7,975 nt of DNA from Pseudomonas sp. (GCA_029240955.1 JARDZH010000063.1:1-7975); one strand, 5' to 3'. Positions 1-7,185 are shown, counted from the first letter of the stretch. The notes: a model not told the origin generated them from the letters alone. Made by a program: numbers and translations.

Positions 1-653
1 CCGCCCTCGCTCATGAAAACCAGCCGCGCGTCGAGGTCCAGCACTTTGATGCAGTCGTCGATGCTCGACAGCACGCGTTGCGTGAACGCCTGGTTGTCGT
101 TGTGCAGCGCCTGAGCCGTCACCTGTGCGGTGGTTTCATTCACAAGGCAGAACGCGCCATCGATCTGCCCGCCGTCGCCATAGAGGGGAGAGAAGGACAG
201 TGACCACCAGGTCTGCTGCGCTTCGCCATTACGGCTGATGATTCGCGGCAGACTCTCGGTACGGACACTGCCGCCGGCCAGCGCCACTTCTGCCTGCGGG
301 CGCATCTGTTCCCACGCGTGGCCCCATACCGATGCGATGGGTCGCCCAAGCGCGTCGGCCGGCGCAACGGGCAGCAGCGGGCGATAGGCGTCATTGAAAA
401 AGAAGACGTGCTCAGGCCCCCAGATCAGACAGGCGCTGTCCGGGCAGTTGAGCATCAGGTTCAGAGTCGACAGCAGGGAAACCGGCCAGAGTTCGCGGGG
501 GCCGAGCGGCGATGCAGACCAATCTGTCTCGCGCGTCAGCCGGCCCATTGCGCCGCCGCCCGCAGGCAGATCGAGGGGTGTGTTCAAGGTGAAAGGTGCC
601 CCGTATGGCGCAGCGAAAGGTAACTGGAGGGTTAAAACCGGCCATGATGGCAT
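1..653 (-). CDS. PAS-domain sensor protein, N-terminal part (partial; probable histidine kinase)
   Basis: The minus-strand frame is open from the left edge to an ATG at 653, giving 217 residues of a protein whose C-terminus lies outside the window. An in-frame TAG lies five codons upstream of this ATG, so 653 is the longest ATG start. No clear Shine-Dalgarno precedes it, and an internal ATG at 548 (residue 36) is a fallback. The N-terminal segment contains GGGAMGRL, TDWSASPLGP and LWP, a block known from Pseudomonas PAS-type hybrid sensor kinases. A first PAS-like domain follows at about residues 60-165, with FFFNDAYRPLL, RNGEAQQTWW and the strand SFSPLYGDGGQIDGAFCLVN. A short helical linker leads into a second PAS domain starting near residue 185 (DDCIKVLDLDARLVFMSEG). 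No signal peptide or membrane span is seen, so it is probably cytosolic. Kinase and receiver modules would be downstream of the edge and are inferred, not seen. It lies 48 bp behind dctD on the same strand and may be co-transcribed. Confidence 0.82.
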   Translation of the reverse strand, partial: MPSWPVLTLQLPFAAPYGAPFTLNTPLDLPAGGGAMGRLTRETDWSASPLGPRELWPVSLLSTLNLMLNCPDSACLIWGPEHVFFFNDAYRPLLPVAPADALGRPIASVWGHAWEQMRPQAEVALAGGSVRTESLPRIISRNGEAQQTWWSLSFSPLYGDGGQIDGAFCLVNETTAQVTAQALHNDNQAFTQRVLSSIDDCIKVLDLDARLVFMSEG

Positions 654-677
654 CGCGCGGGCCGACTAGCCATCTTT

Positions 678-706
678 AGCGACCGAAGGTGCGCCTACCG
701 GTCACT
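678..706 (-). other. Hairpin overlapping the dctD stop codon
   Basis: On the minus-strand transcript the arms AGTGACCG (706-699) and CGGTCGCT (685-678) pair over 8 bp with one G-U wobble. They enclose a smaller AGG/CCT stem with a CGCA loop. The hairpin includes the TGA stop of dctD. No T-run follows, so it is not a typical intrinsic terminator. It could be a 3'-end stabiliser or a weak attenuator before the PAS gene. Significance is uncertain for so short an inverted repeat in GC-rich DNA. Confidence 0.35.
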
Positions 707-2036
707 GCTCGCCTAGAAACATCTCCCGCACAAGCCCGTGCCGCTGCATTTTCTCGTTCAGCGTGCGGCGTGGAAGCTGCAACTCGTGCAGTACCGCTTT
801 GATGTCGCCTTTGTGCCGGTTCAGGGCGGCCCGCAGACATTGCGCCTCGAAGGCTTCCTGTTGAGCCGCCAGGGACCGGCCCGGCTGGCTGTAATGGGTA
901 GGGGAGGGACTGAGCCCCAGCGTTTCGCGCTCTGCAGCGTTGGCCAGTTCCCGGACATTGCCGGGCCAGTCGTGACTGAGCAACAGACTCAACTGCGCAG
1001 TACTGAGCACAGGCGGCTCGCGGTTCATGCGTTCGGCGGTGGCCCGCGCGAAATGGTTGAACAGCAACGGAATGTCTTCGCGGCGCTCGCGCAACGGCGG
1101 CAGGCGCAGTTCGGCAACGTTCAGACGATACGCAAGATCCTCCCGAAAGCGACCGGCGCGAGCTTCTTCGAGCAGATCCGGCTTGGTCGCCGCGATGATG
1201 CGCAGGTCTACCGCGATGCTCTGATTGGAGCCCAGGCGTTCCAGCTGTCTGTCCTGCAGCACCCGCAGCAGCTTTACTTGCTGAGCCATCGGCATGCTTT
1301 CGATTTCATCGAGAAACAGCGTGCCGCCGTCGGCGTACTCCAGCTTCCCGATCCGTTTGCCTTGAGCGCCGGTAAACGCGCCGCTTTCATGCCCGAACAG
1401 CTCGGCCTCGAACAGATGCTCAGGGATCGCCGCGCAGTTGAGCGCAACAAAAGGCTTGCCTGCCCGCGGACCGAAGTCATGCAGGCAGCGCGCGACCAGC
1501 TCTTTGCCGCTGCCGGTTTCACCACGGATGACGACGTTGACCGGCAACTGCGACAGATCCGCCACCTGCCGGCGCAACGTCTGCAGGCTGGGCGAGACAC
1601 CCAACAGCGTTGCATCGAGTCTTGAACGCGTATCGGCCTGTTCATGAAGGCGCCGGTTTTCCAGCACCAGTTGGCGTTTTTCCATGGCGCGACGCAAGGT
1701 ACTGAGCAAGGCTTCCGGGCTGAAGGGCTTTTCCAGAAAGTCATACGCGCCTTCGCGCATCGCCTGCACCGCCATTGGCACGTCACCGTGCCCGGTGAGC
1801 AGGATGACGGGAAGGTCCTTGTCGCTCTGCTGCAGATCGGCAAGCAGCTGAAGCCCGCCGATCCCGGGCATGCGCACGTCAGTGAGCACGACGCCCGGGA
1901 AGTGGTCGGGCACCTGCGCGAGGCACTCTTCCGCACGGCTGAAGACCTGTACCGTAAAGCCCGACAGCGTCAGCCATTGTTCGATGGCCTCGCGGATCGG
2001 GGCTTCGTCATCCACCACCATCACCGAATTCAGCAT
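702..2036 (-). CDS. dctD: DctD-like sigma-54-dependent response regulator (NtrC family)
   Basis: A 444-residue enhancer-binding response regulator with all three NtrC-family domains. The receiver domain (about 1-120) has the acidic pair D9-D10, the phospho-acceptor D53 in LTDVRMPG, T81 and K103. The AAA+ domain (about 142-375) has Walker A GETGSGKE (172-179), the sigma-54-contacting GAFTGA loop (219-224), Walker B GGTLFLDEI (237-245) and the arginine-rich LPPLRERREDIP sensor region. A Fis-type helix-turn-helix closes the protein (about 404-435). In this family phosphorylation drives oligomerisation at upstream sites and ATP-dependent opening of sigma-54 promoters. The start ATG at 2036 lies inside the end of the kinase gene (7-bp overlap), with GGAG at 2048-2051 about 11 nt upstream, so translation is probably coupled. 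The best fit is DctD (C4-dicarboxylate uptake), but related Pseudomonas pairs such as AauR (acidic amino acids) and MifR (2-oxoglutarate) share this architecture. Family is certain, symbol moderately so. Confidence 0.93.
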   Translation of the reverse strand: MLNSVMVVDDEAPIREAIEQWLTLSGFTVQVFSRAEECLAQVPDHFPGVVLTDVRMPGIGGLQLLADLQQSDKDLPVILLTGHGDVPMAVQAMREGAYDFLEKPFSPEALLSTLRRAMEKRQLVLENRRLHEQADTRSRLDATLLGVSPSLQTLRRQVADLSQLPVNVVIRGETGSGKELVARCLHDFGPRAGKPFVALNCAAIPEHLFEAELFGHESGAFTGAQGKRIGKLEYADGGTLFLDEIESMPMAQQVKLLRVLQDRQLERLGSNQSIAVDLRIIAATKPDLLEEARAGRFREDLAYRLNVAELRLPPLRERREDIPLLFNHFARATAERMNREPPVLSTAQLSLLLSHDWPGNVRELANAAERETLGLSPSPTHYSQPGRSLAAQQEAFEAQCLRAALNRHKGDIKAVLHELQLPRRTLNEKMQRHGLVREMFLGEQ

Positions 2037-3826
2037 GCTATGTCGGGCTCCAGAAAGTCGTTGGGCAGGTGGAACCAGAACACCGCGCCGTTACCGTGGT
2101 TTTCAGCCTTCAGGCAGTCACCCAGTTCATGAATGATTGCGTACGACACGGCCAGGCCCAACCCCAACCCGTCGCCGACGGGCTTGGTGGTAAAGAACGG
2201 ATCGAAGACATTGGCAAGATGGTCGGCCGCAATGCCTCCACCGGTGTCCGCCACGCTCAGGCGCCAGCGACCCTGCTCGGCGGTAATACGGACTTCCAGT
2301 CGCTTCACCGACTTGTCGCGCATCGCGTCGAGCGCGTTGCGCAGCAGGTTGATCAGGACCTGTTCCAGGCGGATCGCATCGCCCCGCACCCAGGCCGGAC
2401 GAGACAGATGCAGCACACACTCGACCTTTTCCTCACGCAAACGAGGGTCGAGCAGCAGCAGCGCTTGATCGACTACCGTGGCCAGGTCCAACCGTTCGCG
2501 CAGGCCGCTGGGGCTTTTGCGAGCAAAGGTTTTCAAATGCCCGGTCAGTGCCGCCATGCGCGTCAACTGTTGATCGACCGGGACCAGCGCTCTGCACGCG
2601 TCGTCGATCCGACCCTGGTCGAGCAGCAGGCGCACGGTCGCCAGTTGCATTCGCTGCGCGGTCAGTGGCTGGTTGATCTCGTGGGCGAGGGCCGCAGACA
2701 TCTGCCCAAGCGCCGCCAGCTTGGCCGACTGCACCAACCCGTCCTGCGCGGTTCGCAGGTCACGAGTGCGTTCCTGCACCAGCCTTTCCAGCTCGTCACG
2801 GCTGCGCTCGCGCATACGTGCCAGCCGCCAGCGCTGGTACAGAAACAATGCCAGAAACACCAGCGTCAGCCAGATACCTGCCGCCGCAAGGGCTGCGTTG
2901 CGGATATCTTCGTTCGCGGTCTGGGGTTTGCGCAGCAGGTGCAGGGTCCAGTTTTCGTCAGGAAGCGGCAGCGACTCCCACAGGTATTCCGCCACACCGT
3001 CCGGCCCCTCGACCCGGCTCAGTCTGCTCGATGGGCCGAAGCTGTCCAGCGTGCGGCTGCGCAATGGTGAGAGAGGTTTTTTGTCGTACTGACGAGTGCG
3101 CATCAGCTCGGCGCGGTCCTGTGCGGAAATAGGCGCCATCTCGCGATATCGCCAGCCCGGGCGATTGGCGATGAACACGATGCCTTTTTCGTCGCTGACC
3201 AGCAGCAGATCATCGCCCTGGCCCCATTCCTCTTCGAGATGGGGGAATTCCAGTTTCACGACCATTGCGCCGCTGAACTCGCCGGCGTCGTCCAGAATGG
3301 CATTGGACAGAAAATAGCCTGGAATGCCGGTCGTGACCCCGACCGCATAGAAACGCCCGACGCCCTTCACCTTGGTCTGCTGAAAGTACGGACGAAAACC
3401 GTAGTTGTGACCGACATAGCTGTTGGGCTTGCGCCAGTTGCTGGCGCCGACGGCAAGGCCGTGACGGTCGAGCAGTTCCAGAGACGAGGAGTTGGCCGTT
3501 TCGTTGATCTTTTCCAGCTTGCGGTTGAGCGCGTTCTGCGCCGCTGAGCTGATCGGGCCGGCGACCGCCGCGCGGATTTCCGGGTCCAGCGCCAGCACTG
3601 AAGGCAGCGCGCGATAGCGCTCGATGAGCGTGTGCAGCGTGTTGGCATACAGCGACAGTTGCCCACCGGCGCGAGTGACTTCTTCCGACATTGCATGTCG
3701 CTGCGCCTCACGCATCGCAAGCCCGGCAGACACCACTGCGCCCGCCAGAATCAGCAGGGCATACAGGGTGATGCGCAGGTAACGATGCTTGAAAGTCATG
3801 ACAGTGGCGCTGCCTGAAGTGTCCAT
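2030..3826 (-). CDS. dctB: DctB-like membrane sensor histidine kinase
   Basis: A 598-residue kinase. It has a short basic cytoplasmic N-terminus, a first membrane span (about 19-38), a periplasmic sensor of roughly 265 residues, a second span (about 310-330), and a cytoplasmic helical linker rich in R and E (about 333-365). The catalytic region has the H-box with H382 in LAHEINQPL, an N-box at 491-502 (LINLLRNALDAM), G1 DTGGGI (527-532), F-box DPFFTTK (542-548) and G2 GDGLGLGLAV (551-560). The periplasmic part carries the VGHNYGFRPYF motif (138-148), which marks the double-Cache sensors of DctB-type kinases for organic acids, so the ligand is probably a dicarboxylate or acidic amino acid. The kinase should act on the DctD-like regulator that overlaps its 3' end. 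ATG 3826 is chosen as the longest start, but its Shine-Dalgarno is weak; an internal ATG at 3799 would drop nine residues without touching a domain. It lies 61 bp behind bglX on the same strand, so read-through is possible. Confidence 0.92.
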   Translation of the reverse strand: MDTSGSATVMTFKHRYLRITLYALLILAGAVVSAGLAMREAQRHAMSEEVTRAGGQLSLYANTLHTLIERYRALPSVLALDPEIRAAVAGPISSAAQNALNRKLEKINETANSSSLELLDRHGLAVGASNWRKPNSYVGHNYGFRPYFQQTKVKGVGRFYAVGVTTGIPGYFLSNAILDDAGEFSGAMVVKLEFPHLEEEWGQGDDLLLVSDEKGIVFIANRPGWRYREMAPISAQDRAELMRTRQYDKKPLSPLRSRTLDSFGPSSRLSRVEGPDGVAEYLWESLPLPDENWTLHLLRKPQTANEDIRNAALAAAGIWLTLVFLALFLYQRWRLARMRERSRDELERLVQERTRDLRTAQDGLVQSAKLAALGQMSAALAHEINQPLTAQRMQLATVRLLLDQGRIDDACRALVPVDQQLTRMAALTGHLKTFARKSPSGLRERLDLATVVDQALLLLDPRLREEKVECVLHLSRPAWVRGDAIRLEQVLINLLRNALDAMRDKSVKRLEVRITAEQGRWRLSVADTGGGIAADHLANVFDPFFTTKPVGDGLGLGLAVSYAIIHELGDCLKAENHGNGAVFWFHLPNDFLEPDIAC

Positions 3827-3830
3827 GCGA

Positions 3831-3860
3831 ACGCACTCGCGGACTGAACCGCGAATGCGC
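3831..3860 (-). promoter_or_regulatory. Stem-loop just upstream of the dctB start codon
   Basis: On the minus-strand transcript GCGCATTCGCGG (3860-3849) pairs with CCGCGAGTGCGT (3842-3831) around the hexaloop TTCAGT, giving 12 consecutive pairs of which two are G-U wobbles. The 3' arm ends 4 nt before the ATG at 3826, where the ribosome binding site would lie, and no T-run follows. It therefore looks more like a translation-modulating or RNA-processing structure than a rho-independent terminator. Pairing is seen directly; any function is inferred. Confidence 0.45.
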
Positions 3861-3887
3861 TGTGAGCGGCGTGACAGACGATTGTCT

Positions 3888-6194
3888 TTACAACAGGTTG
3901 AACGTCGCTTCTTTCACGGCTTCCGAATCCAGACCGATCATGACTTTGAATTCGCCCGGTTCCGCTGCGTACACCAGGTCCGGGTTGTAGAACTTCAGGT
4001 CCTCCTCGCTGAGCGTGAAGCTCACGACCTTTTCCTCTCCCGGTGCGAGCGTGACTTTCTGGAAGTTGCGCAGCTCTTTGACCGGGCGGCTGATCGAGGC
4101 GGCGATATCGCGAAGGTACAACTGCACGGCGGTGCTGCCGGCCACCTTGCCGCTGTTCTTGACCGTTACGCTGGCGGTCAGCTTGCCGTCACGCACCATT
4201 TCTTTGCTCGACAGTCTGACGTCGGAGACATCGAACTGCGTGTAGCTCAGCCCGTAGCCGAACGGAAACAGCGCACCGTTGGGCTCCTCGAAATAATGCG
4301 AGGTGTAGTTGCCAGGTTTGCCAGGGGTGTAAGGACGGCCGGTGTTCATGTGCGCGTAGTAGACCGGCAACTGACCGATCGAACGCGGGAAGGTCATTGG
4401 CAGCTTGCCCGACGGGTTGTAGTCGCCGAACAGTACATCGGCGACGGCGTTGCCGCCTTCGGTGCCCGGGAACCAGGTTTCCAGCATGGCATCGGCTTGC
4501 TCCAGCTCGTCGACCAGAATCAACGGGCGGCCGTTCATCAGCACCAGAACCAGCGGCTTGCCGGTGGCTTTGAGCGCCTTGATCAGGTCGCGCTGCTTGC
4601 CAGGGATGTTCAGGCTGCTGCGGCTGGCGGATTCATGGGACATACCGCGCGACTCGCCCACCACAGCCACGATCACATCGGCCTGTTGGGCGACTTTGAC
4701 CGCTTCGTCGATCATTTCCTGCGCAGGGCGTGGATCGACTTCGACTTCAGGCTCGATGAAATTCAAGTACTTGAGAATCGCTTCGTTGTCGCTGACGTTC
4801 GCGCCACGGGCGTAGACCAGTCTGGCTTTGTCGCCGACCGCGTTGGCCAGACCTTCGTAAACAGTCACCGACTGCTTGGGACGGCCCGCTGCGGACCAGC
4901 TGCCCAGCGTATCGAGCTTGCTTTGCGCCAGGCCACCGATGACAGCAATGGTGCCTTGCTTCTTGAGCGGCAGCGTCTCGTTCTGGTTTTTCAGCAACAC
5001 CAGTGTTTTGCGGGCCACATCACGGGCTTCCGCGCGGTGCAGGCGGTCGTCGGAGTATGTGTCCGCCGGATCTTCCTGCGCCACACCGATACGTCCATAA
5101 GGCGCCGCGAACAGGCCCATGTCGTACTTGGCGCCCAGCACTTCGCGGACAGCGTTGTCGATTTCCTGCATCGACACTTCGCCGTCTTTCACAAGGCCTG
5201 GAAGCTGCTCGCCGTAGGCAACGTCGTTCATGCTCAGGTCGACGCCGGCTTTGATCGCCAGCTTCGCGGCTTCACGGTAATCCTTGGCCACGCCGTGCTC
5301 GATCAGCTCCTTGATCGCGCCGTGGTCGCTGATGGTCACGCCCTTGAAGCCCCAGTCCTTGCGCAACAGGTCCTGCATCAGCCAGGTATTGGACGTGGCC
5401 GGGATGCCGTTGATGGAGTTGAGCGCGACCATAATGCCGCCAGCACCCGCGTCGACACCGGCGCGGTAGGGCGGGAGATAGTCCTGGTACATGCGCGTCT
5501 TGCTCATGTCCACGGTGTTGTAGTCGCGGCCGCCTTCAACGGCGCCGTACAGGGCGAAATGCTTGACCGCGGCCATGATGCTGTCATTGGCGGCGACGTT
5601 CTGGCCCTGAAACGACTTGACCATCACGTCGGAGATGCGCGAGACCAGATACGTGTCCTCGCCGAAACCTTCGGAGCTGCGACCCCAGCGCGGGTCGCGG
5701 GAGACATCGACCATTGGCGCGAACGTCATGTCCAGGCCGTCGGCGCTGGCCTCTTTCGCGGAGACCCGGCCGGTCAGCGCGATGGCGTCCATGTCCCAGC
5801 TCGCCGCCATGCCCAGGCTGATCGGGAAAATCGTGCGGTGCCCGTGAACAACGTCGTAGGCGAAGAACATCGGGATCTTCAGACGGCTTTTGGCGACGGC
5901 CGCTTCTTGCAAAGGACGGTTTTCTGCGCGTGTAATCGAGTTGAAAGTACCGCCGATTCGTCCGGCGGCGATTTCCTTGAGAATCAGGTGTTTCGGCATT
6001 TCCTGGCTGATGCTGATCAGCCGCAACTGCCCGATCTTTTCATCGAGGGTCATCTGCTTCATCAGGTTCGAGATGAATGCATTCTTGTCCTCAAGCGTGG
6101 TTTTGCCAGGGGGGGTGGCAGTGGCATTGACGTCGGCCAATGCGGTGTGGCTGGTCAGACTGACCAGCAAACCTACTAAACACAGCTTATTCAT
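3888..6194 (-). CDS. bglX: Periplasmic beta-glucosidase, glycoside hydrolase family 3
   Basis: A 768-residue GH3 enzyme, essentially the same length as Escherichia coli BglX. Family members hydrolyse terminal beta-D-glucosyl residues of beta-glucosides and cello- or gluco-oligosaccharides in the periplasm. The start is ATG 6194, which puts a clean Sec signal first (MNKLCLVGLLVSLTSHTALA, cleavage after A20). A TTG at 6224 in the same frame would prefix ten residues and spoil the signal. A GAGA at 6203-6206 may serve as ribosome binding site. The (beta/alpha)8 domain spans about 36-370, with FAPMVDVSRDPRWGRSSEGF, the KHF substrate-site motif (211-213) and the nucleophile D290 in VTISDHGA. The alpha/beta sandwich domain (about 395-610) has VVGESRGMSHESASR (511-525), whose glutamates E514 and E521 include the likely acid/base. 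The tail has the FPFGYGLSYT motif (643-652) and a fibronectin-III-like domain (about 655-757). No catalytic residue looks lost. It is divergent from the TPM genes and upstream of dctB on the same strand. Confidence 0.95.
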   Translation of the reverse strand: MNKLCLVGLLVSLTSHTALADVNATATPPGKTTLEDKNAFISNLMKQMTLDEKIGQLRLISISQEMPKHLILKEIAAGRIGGTFNSITRAENRPLQEAAVAKSRLKIPMFFAYDVVHGHRTIFPISLGMAASWDMDAIALTGRVSAKEASADGLDMTFAPMVDVSRDPRWGRSSEGFGEDTYLVSRISDVMVKSFQGQNVAANDSIMAAVKHFALYGAVEGGRDYNTVDMSKTRMYQDYLPPYRAGVDAGAGGIMVALNSINGIPATSNTWLMQDLLRKDWGFKGVTISDHGAIKELIEHGVAKDYREAAKLAIKAGVDLSMNDVAYGEQLPGLVKDGEVSMQEIDNAVREVLGAKYDMGLFAAPYGRIGVAQEDPADTYSDDRLHRAEARDVARKTLVLLKNQNETLPLKKQGTIAVIGGLAQSKLDTLGSWSAAGRPKQSVTVYEGLANAVGDKARLVYARGANVSDNEAILKYLNFIEPEVEVDPRPAQEMIDEAVKVAQQADVIVAVVGESRGMSHESASRSSLNIPGKQRDLIKALKATGKPLVLVLMNGRPLILVDELEQADAMLETWFPGTEGGNAVADVLFGDYNPSGKLPMTFPRSIGQLPVYYAHMNTGRPYTPGKPGNYTSHYFEEPNGALFPFGYGLSYTQFDVSDVRLSSKEMVRDGKLTASVTVKNSGKVAGSTAVQLYLRDIAASISRPVKELRNFQKVTLAPGEEKVVSFTLSEEDLKFYNPDLVYAAEPGEFKVMIGLDSEAVKEATFNLL

Positions 6195-6358
6195 GAATGA
6201 TTTCTCAAGGCTTTTTGCGGGCAACTCGCGTTTAATACCCGCCAGCCAGATATTGGGTTTTAGGCCTTTGGCATTTATTGTTCGAGCCGGGCAAGAGCGT
6301 AGCTGCTGTTTGCCGGGCTGCCTGAGGCATCGGCGACGCGCTGGGTCTCACCGATACT

Positions 6359-6394
6359 CGGGCGTTGGCGACGGATTATGCCGGGGAACGCCCG
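6359..6394. repeat. Inverted repeat CGGGCGTT / AACGCCCG
   Basis: A perfect 8-bp inverted repeat (6359-6366 and 6387-6394) with a further GGC/GCC pairing inside (6367-6369 and 6380-6382) and an unpaired GGGG on one side. A smaller ATCGG/CCGAT pair (6329-6333 and 6351-6355) lies just to its left. It could be an operator, or the remains of a terminator, since ATTT follows it on the plus strand. Function is unknown. Confidence 0.4.
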
Positions 6395-6396
6395 AT

Positions 6397-6426
6397 TTGG
6401 CTAAGCGTGTCGACTCGACTGATACA
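6397..6426 (+). promoter_or_regulatory. Weak sigma-70-like promoter candidate for the TPM genes
   Basis: TTGGCT (6397-6402) and GATACA (6421-6426) are separated by 18 bp. They match the -35 consensus at four of six positions and the -10 consensus at three of six. The site lies just upstream of the ribosome binding site at 6437, leaving a very short leader. The match is poor and could be chance. Confidence 0.25.
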
Positions 6427-6436
6427 ACCAGGTACC

Positions 6437-6441
6437 GGAGG
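6437..6441 (+). promoter_or_regulatory. Strong ribosome binding site deciding a TTG start
   Basis: GGAGG lies 7 nt before the TTG at 6449. No other start in this frame has comparable spacing; the upstream in-frame ATG at 6365 has none. It fixes the first TPM gene at 6449 and places a signal peptide at the N-terminus. Confidence 0.75.
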
Positions 6442-6448
6442 TAGGGTT

Positions 6449-7159
6449 TTGAAGTGTGTGTTACAGCTGATCTTGCCGATTGCAATCTGGCTCGGCGGCG
6501 CAGCGAGCGCCTGGGCACAGGCCCCGACGCTGGTGTTTCCGCCCATGACCGGCAGCGTCGTGGACGCCGCGCAAATGCTCGACAGTCAGACCAGCATGCG
6601 TCTGGCCCGGTTGCTGCGTGCTCACGAGCAAGCGACCGGCGAACGGGTTGTCGTGGTGACCCTGACTGATCTGCAAGGCGCGAGCATCGAAGAGTTCGGC
6701 TCGCAACTGGGTGATGCCTGGAACCTCGGGCAGCAGGGCAAACAGGACAGCGCGCTGCTGATCGTCGACCGCGACAAGCGCAAGGTATTGATCGAGGTCG
6801 GCTCGGCGCTGGCGAGTCGCCTCACCGACGCCCAGACTTCGCTGATCATCAATGTGTTGATCGCACCGGAATTCGAGGACAGCCGCTTTTCGTCGGGCAT
6901 CGAACGTGGCGCCCAGGCCATGCTGGTCGCATTGGGCGGGCACGTGCCGGATTACCCCGAACCTGTGAGCGACGCCAGCGTCTATGAGCCACAGACCGGG
7001 GGAGAACATGCCTGGCAAACGGTGCTGGTCCTGATCGGCATGGTGGTGCTGATCGTCGCGATCAGTATCCGGCGCGGCGAACCCTGCGCTGCGGCGAGAC
7101 GCGGCAAGCAAGGCGGCAGCAACCGTTTTGGCGGAGGCGGCGCATCAGGCCACTGGTGA
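6449..7159 (+). CDS. Exported TPM-domain (YgcG-type) protein, C-terminally membrane-anchored
   Basis: A 236-residue protein starting at TTG 6449, supported by GGAGG at ideal spacing. Residues 1-23 form a Sec signal (hydrophobic LILPIAIWLGGAASA, cleavage near AWA23). The mature part begins with PPMTGSVVDAAQML and continues with ERVVVVTLTDLQG (65-77), WNLGQQGKQDSALLIV (91-106), RKVLIEVGSAL (111-121), LIAPEF (137-142) and FSSGIERGAQAML (147-159). This order is characteristic of the TPM domain (TPM_phosphatase, formerly DUF477). A membrane span follows (about 190-207), then a basic stretch and the Gly-rich ending GGGGASGHW seen in many YgcG-like proteins. The TPM domain should face the periplasm. 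Plant TLP18.3 of this fold has reported phosphatase activity and a role in photosystem II repair; the bacterial role is unsettled. The gene is followed after 26 bp by a second TPM-family gene. Confidence 0.88.
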   Translation: MKCVLQLILPIAIWLGGAASAWAQAPTLVFPPMTGSVVDAAQMLDSQTSMRLARLLRAHEQATGERVVVVTLTDLQGASIEEFGSQLGDAWNLGQQGKQDSALLIVDRDKRKVLIEVGSALASRLTDAQTSLIINVLIAPEFEDSRFSSGIERGAQAMLVALGGHVPDYPEPVSDASVYEPQTGGEHAWQTVLVLIGMVVLIVAISIRRGEPCAAARRGKQGGSNRFGGGGASGHW

Positions 7160-7176
7160 GCGCACGACTGTACTGC

Positions 7177-7180
7177 GAGG
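7177..7180 (+). promoter_or_regulatory. Ribosome binding site of the second TPM gene
   Basis: GAGG lies 5 nt before ATG 7186 (spacer AAACA). It selects this start over an in-frame GTG at 7156 that overlaps the preceding stop codon and has no such signal. Confidence 0.7.
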
Positions 7181-7185
7181 AAACA

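Larger units (their letters stand above)
6195..6448. promoter_or_regulatory. Divergent intergenic region between bglX and the TPM genes
   Basis: These 254 bp separate two divergent start codons and must hold promoters for both sides. The half next to bglX (about 6205-6280) is more A/T-rich than the rest. A short motif TATTAA is visible upstream of bglX on the minus strand, but no -35 element sits at a good distance, so no bglX promoter is claimed. The heptamer GCCGGGC occurs twice (about 6287-6318). No convincing reading frame or gene remnant is seen, although a longer frame of the first TPM gene stays open back to an ATG at 6365. Confidence 0.6.

Noticed and set aside
318..669. Overlapping plus-strand frames and a short minus-strand frame in the PAS region.
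   Set aside because: The minus-strand frame from 653 gives a continuous PAS protein with recognisable motifs; the others conflict with it and show none.
738..1625. A 295-residue plus-strand frame opposite dctD.
   Set aside because: Antisense shadow of a gene with complete receiver, AAA+ and helix-turn-helix motifs; no domain of its own.
2069..3070. A 333-residue plus-strand frame opposite dctB.
   Set aside because: Antisense shadow; the opposite strand carries all histidine kinase boxes in one continuous frame.
3789..6179. A 796-residue open frame on the plus strand opposite bglX.
   Set aside because: It is the antisense image of a conserved GH3 gene in GC-rich DNA, has no recognisable domain and no ribosome binding site, and its composition (rich in H, R, Q, V, D) is typical of antisense shadows.
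6194..6224. Extended bglX start at TTG 6224.
   Set aside because: It would place ten charged and polar residues before an ideal signal peptide beginning at ATG 6194.
6255..6300. TGGCATTTATTGTTC (plus strand) as a sigma-54 promoter target for the DctD-like regulator.
   Set aside because: The GC of the -12 element is missing at the required 10-bp spacing from GG.
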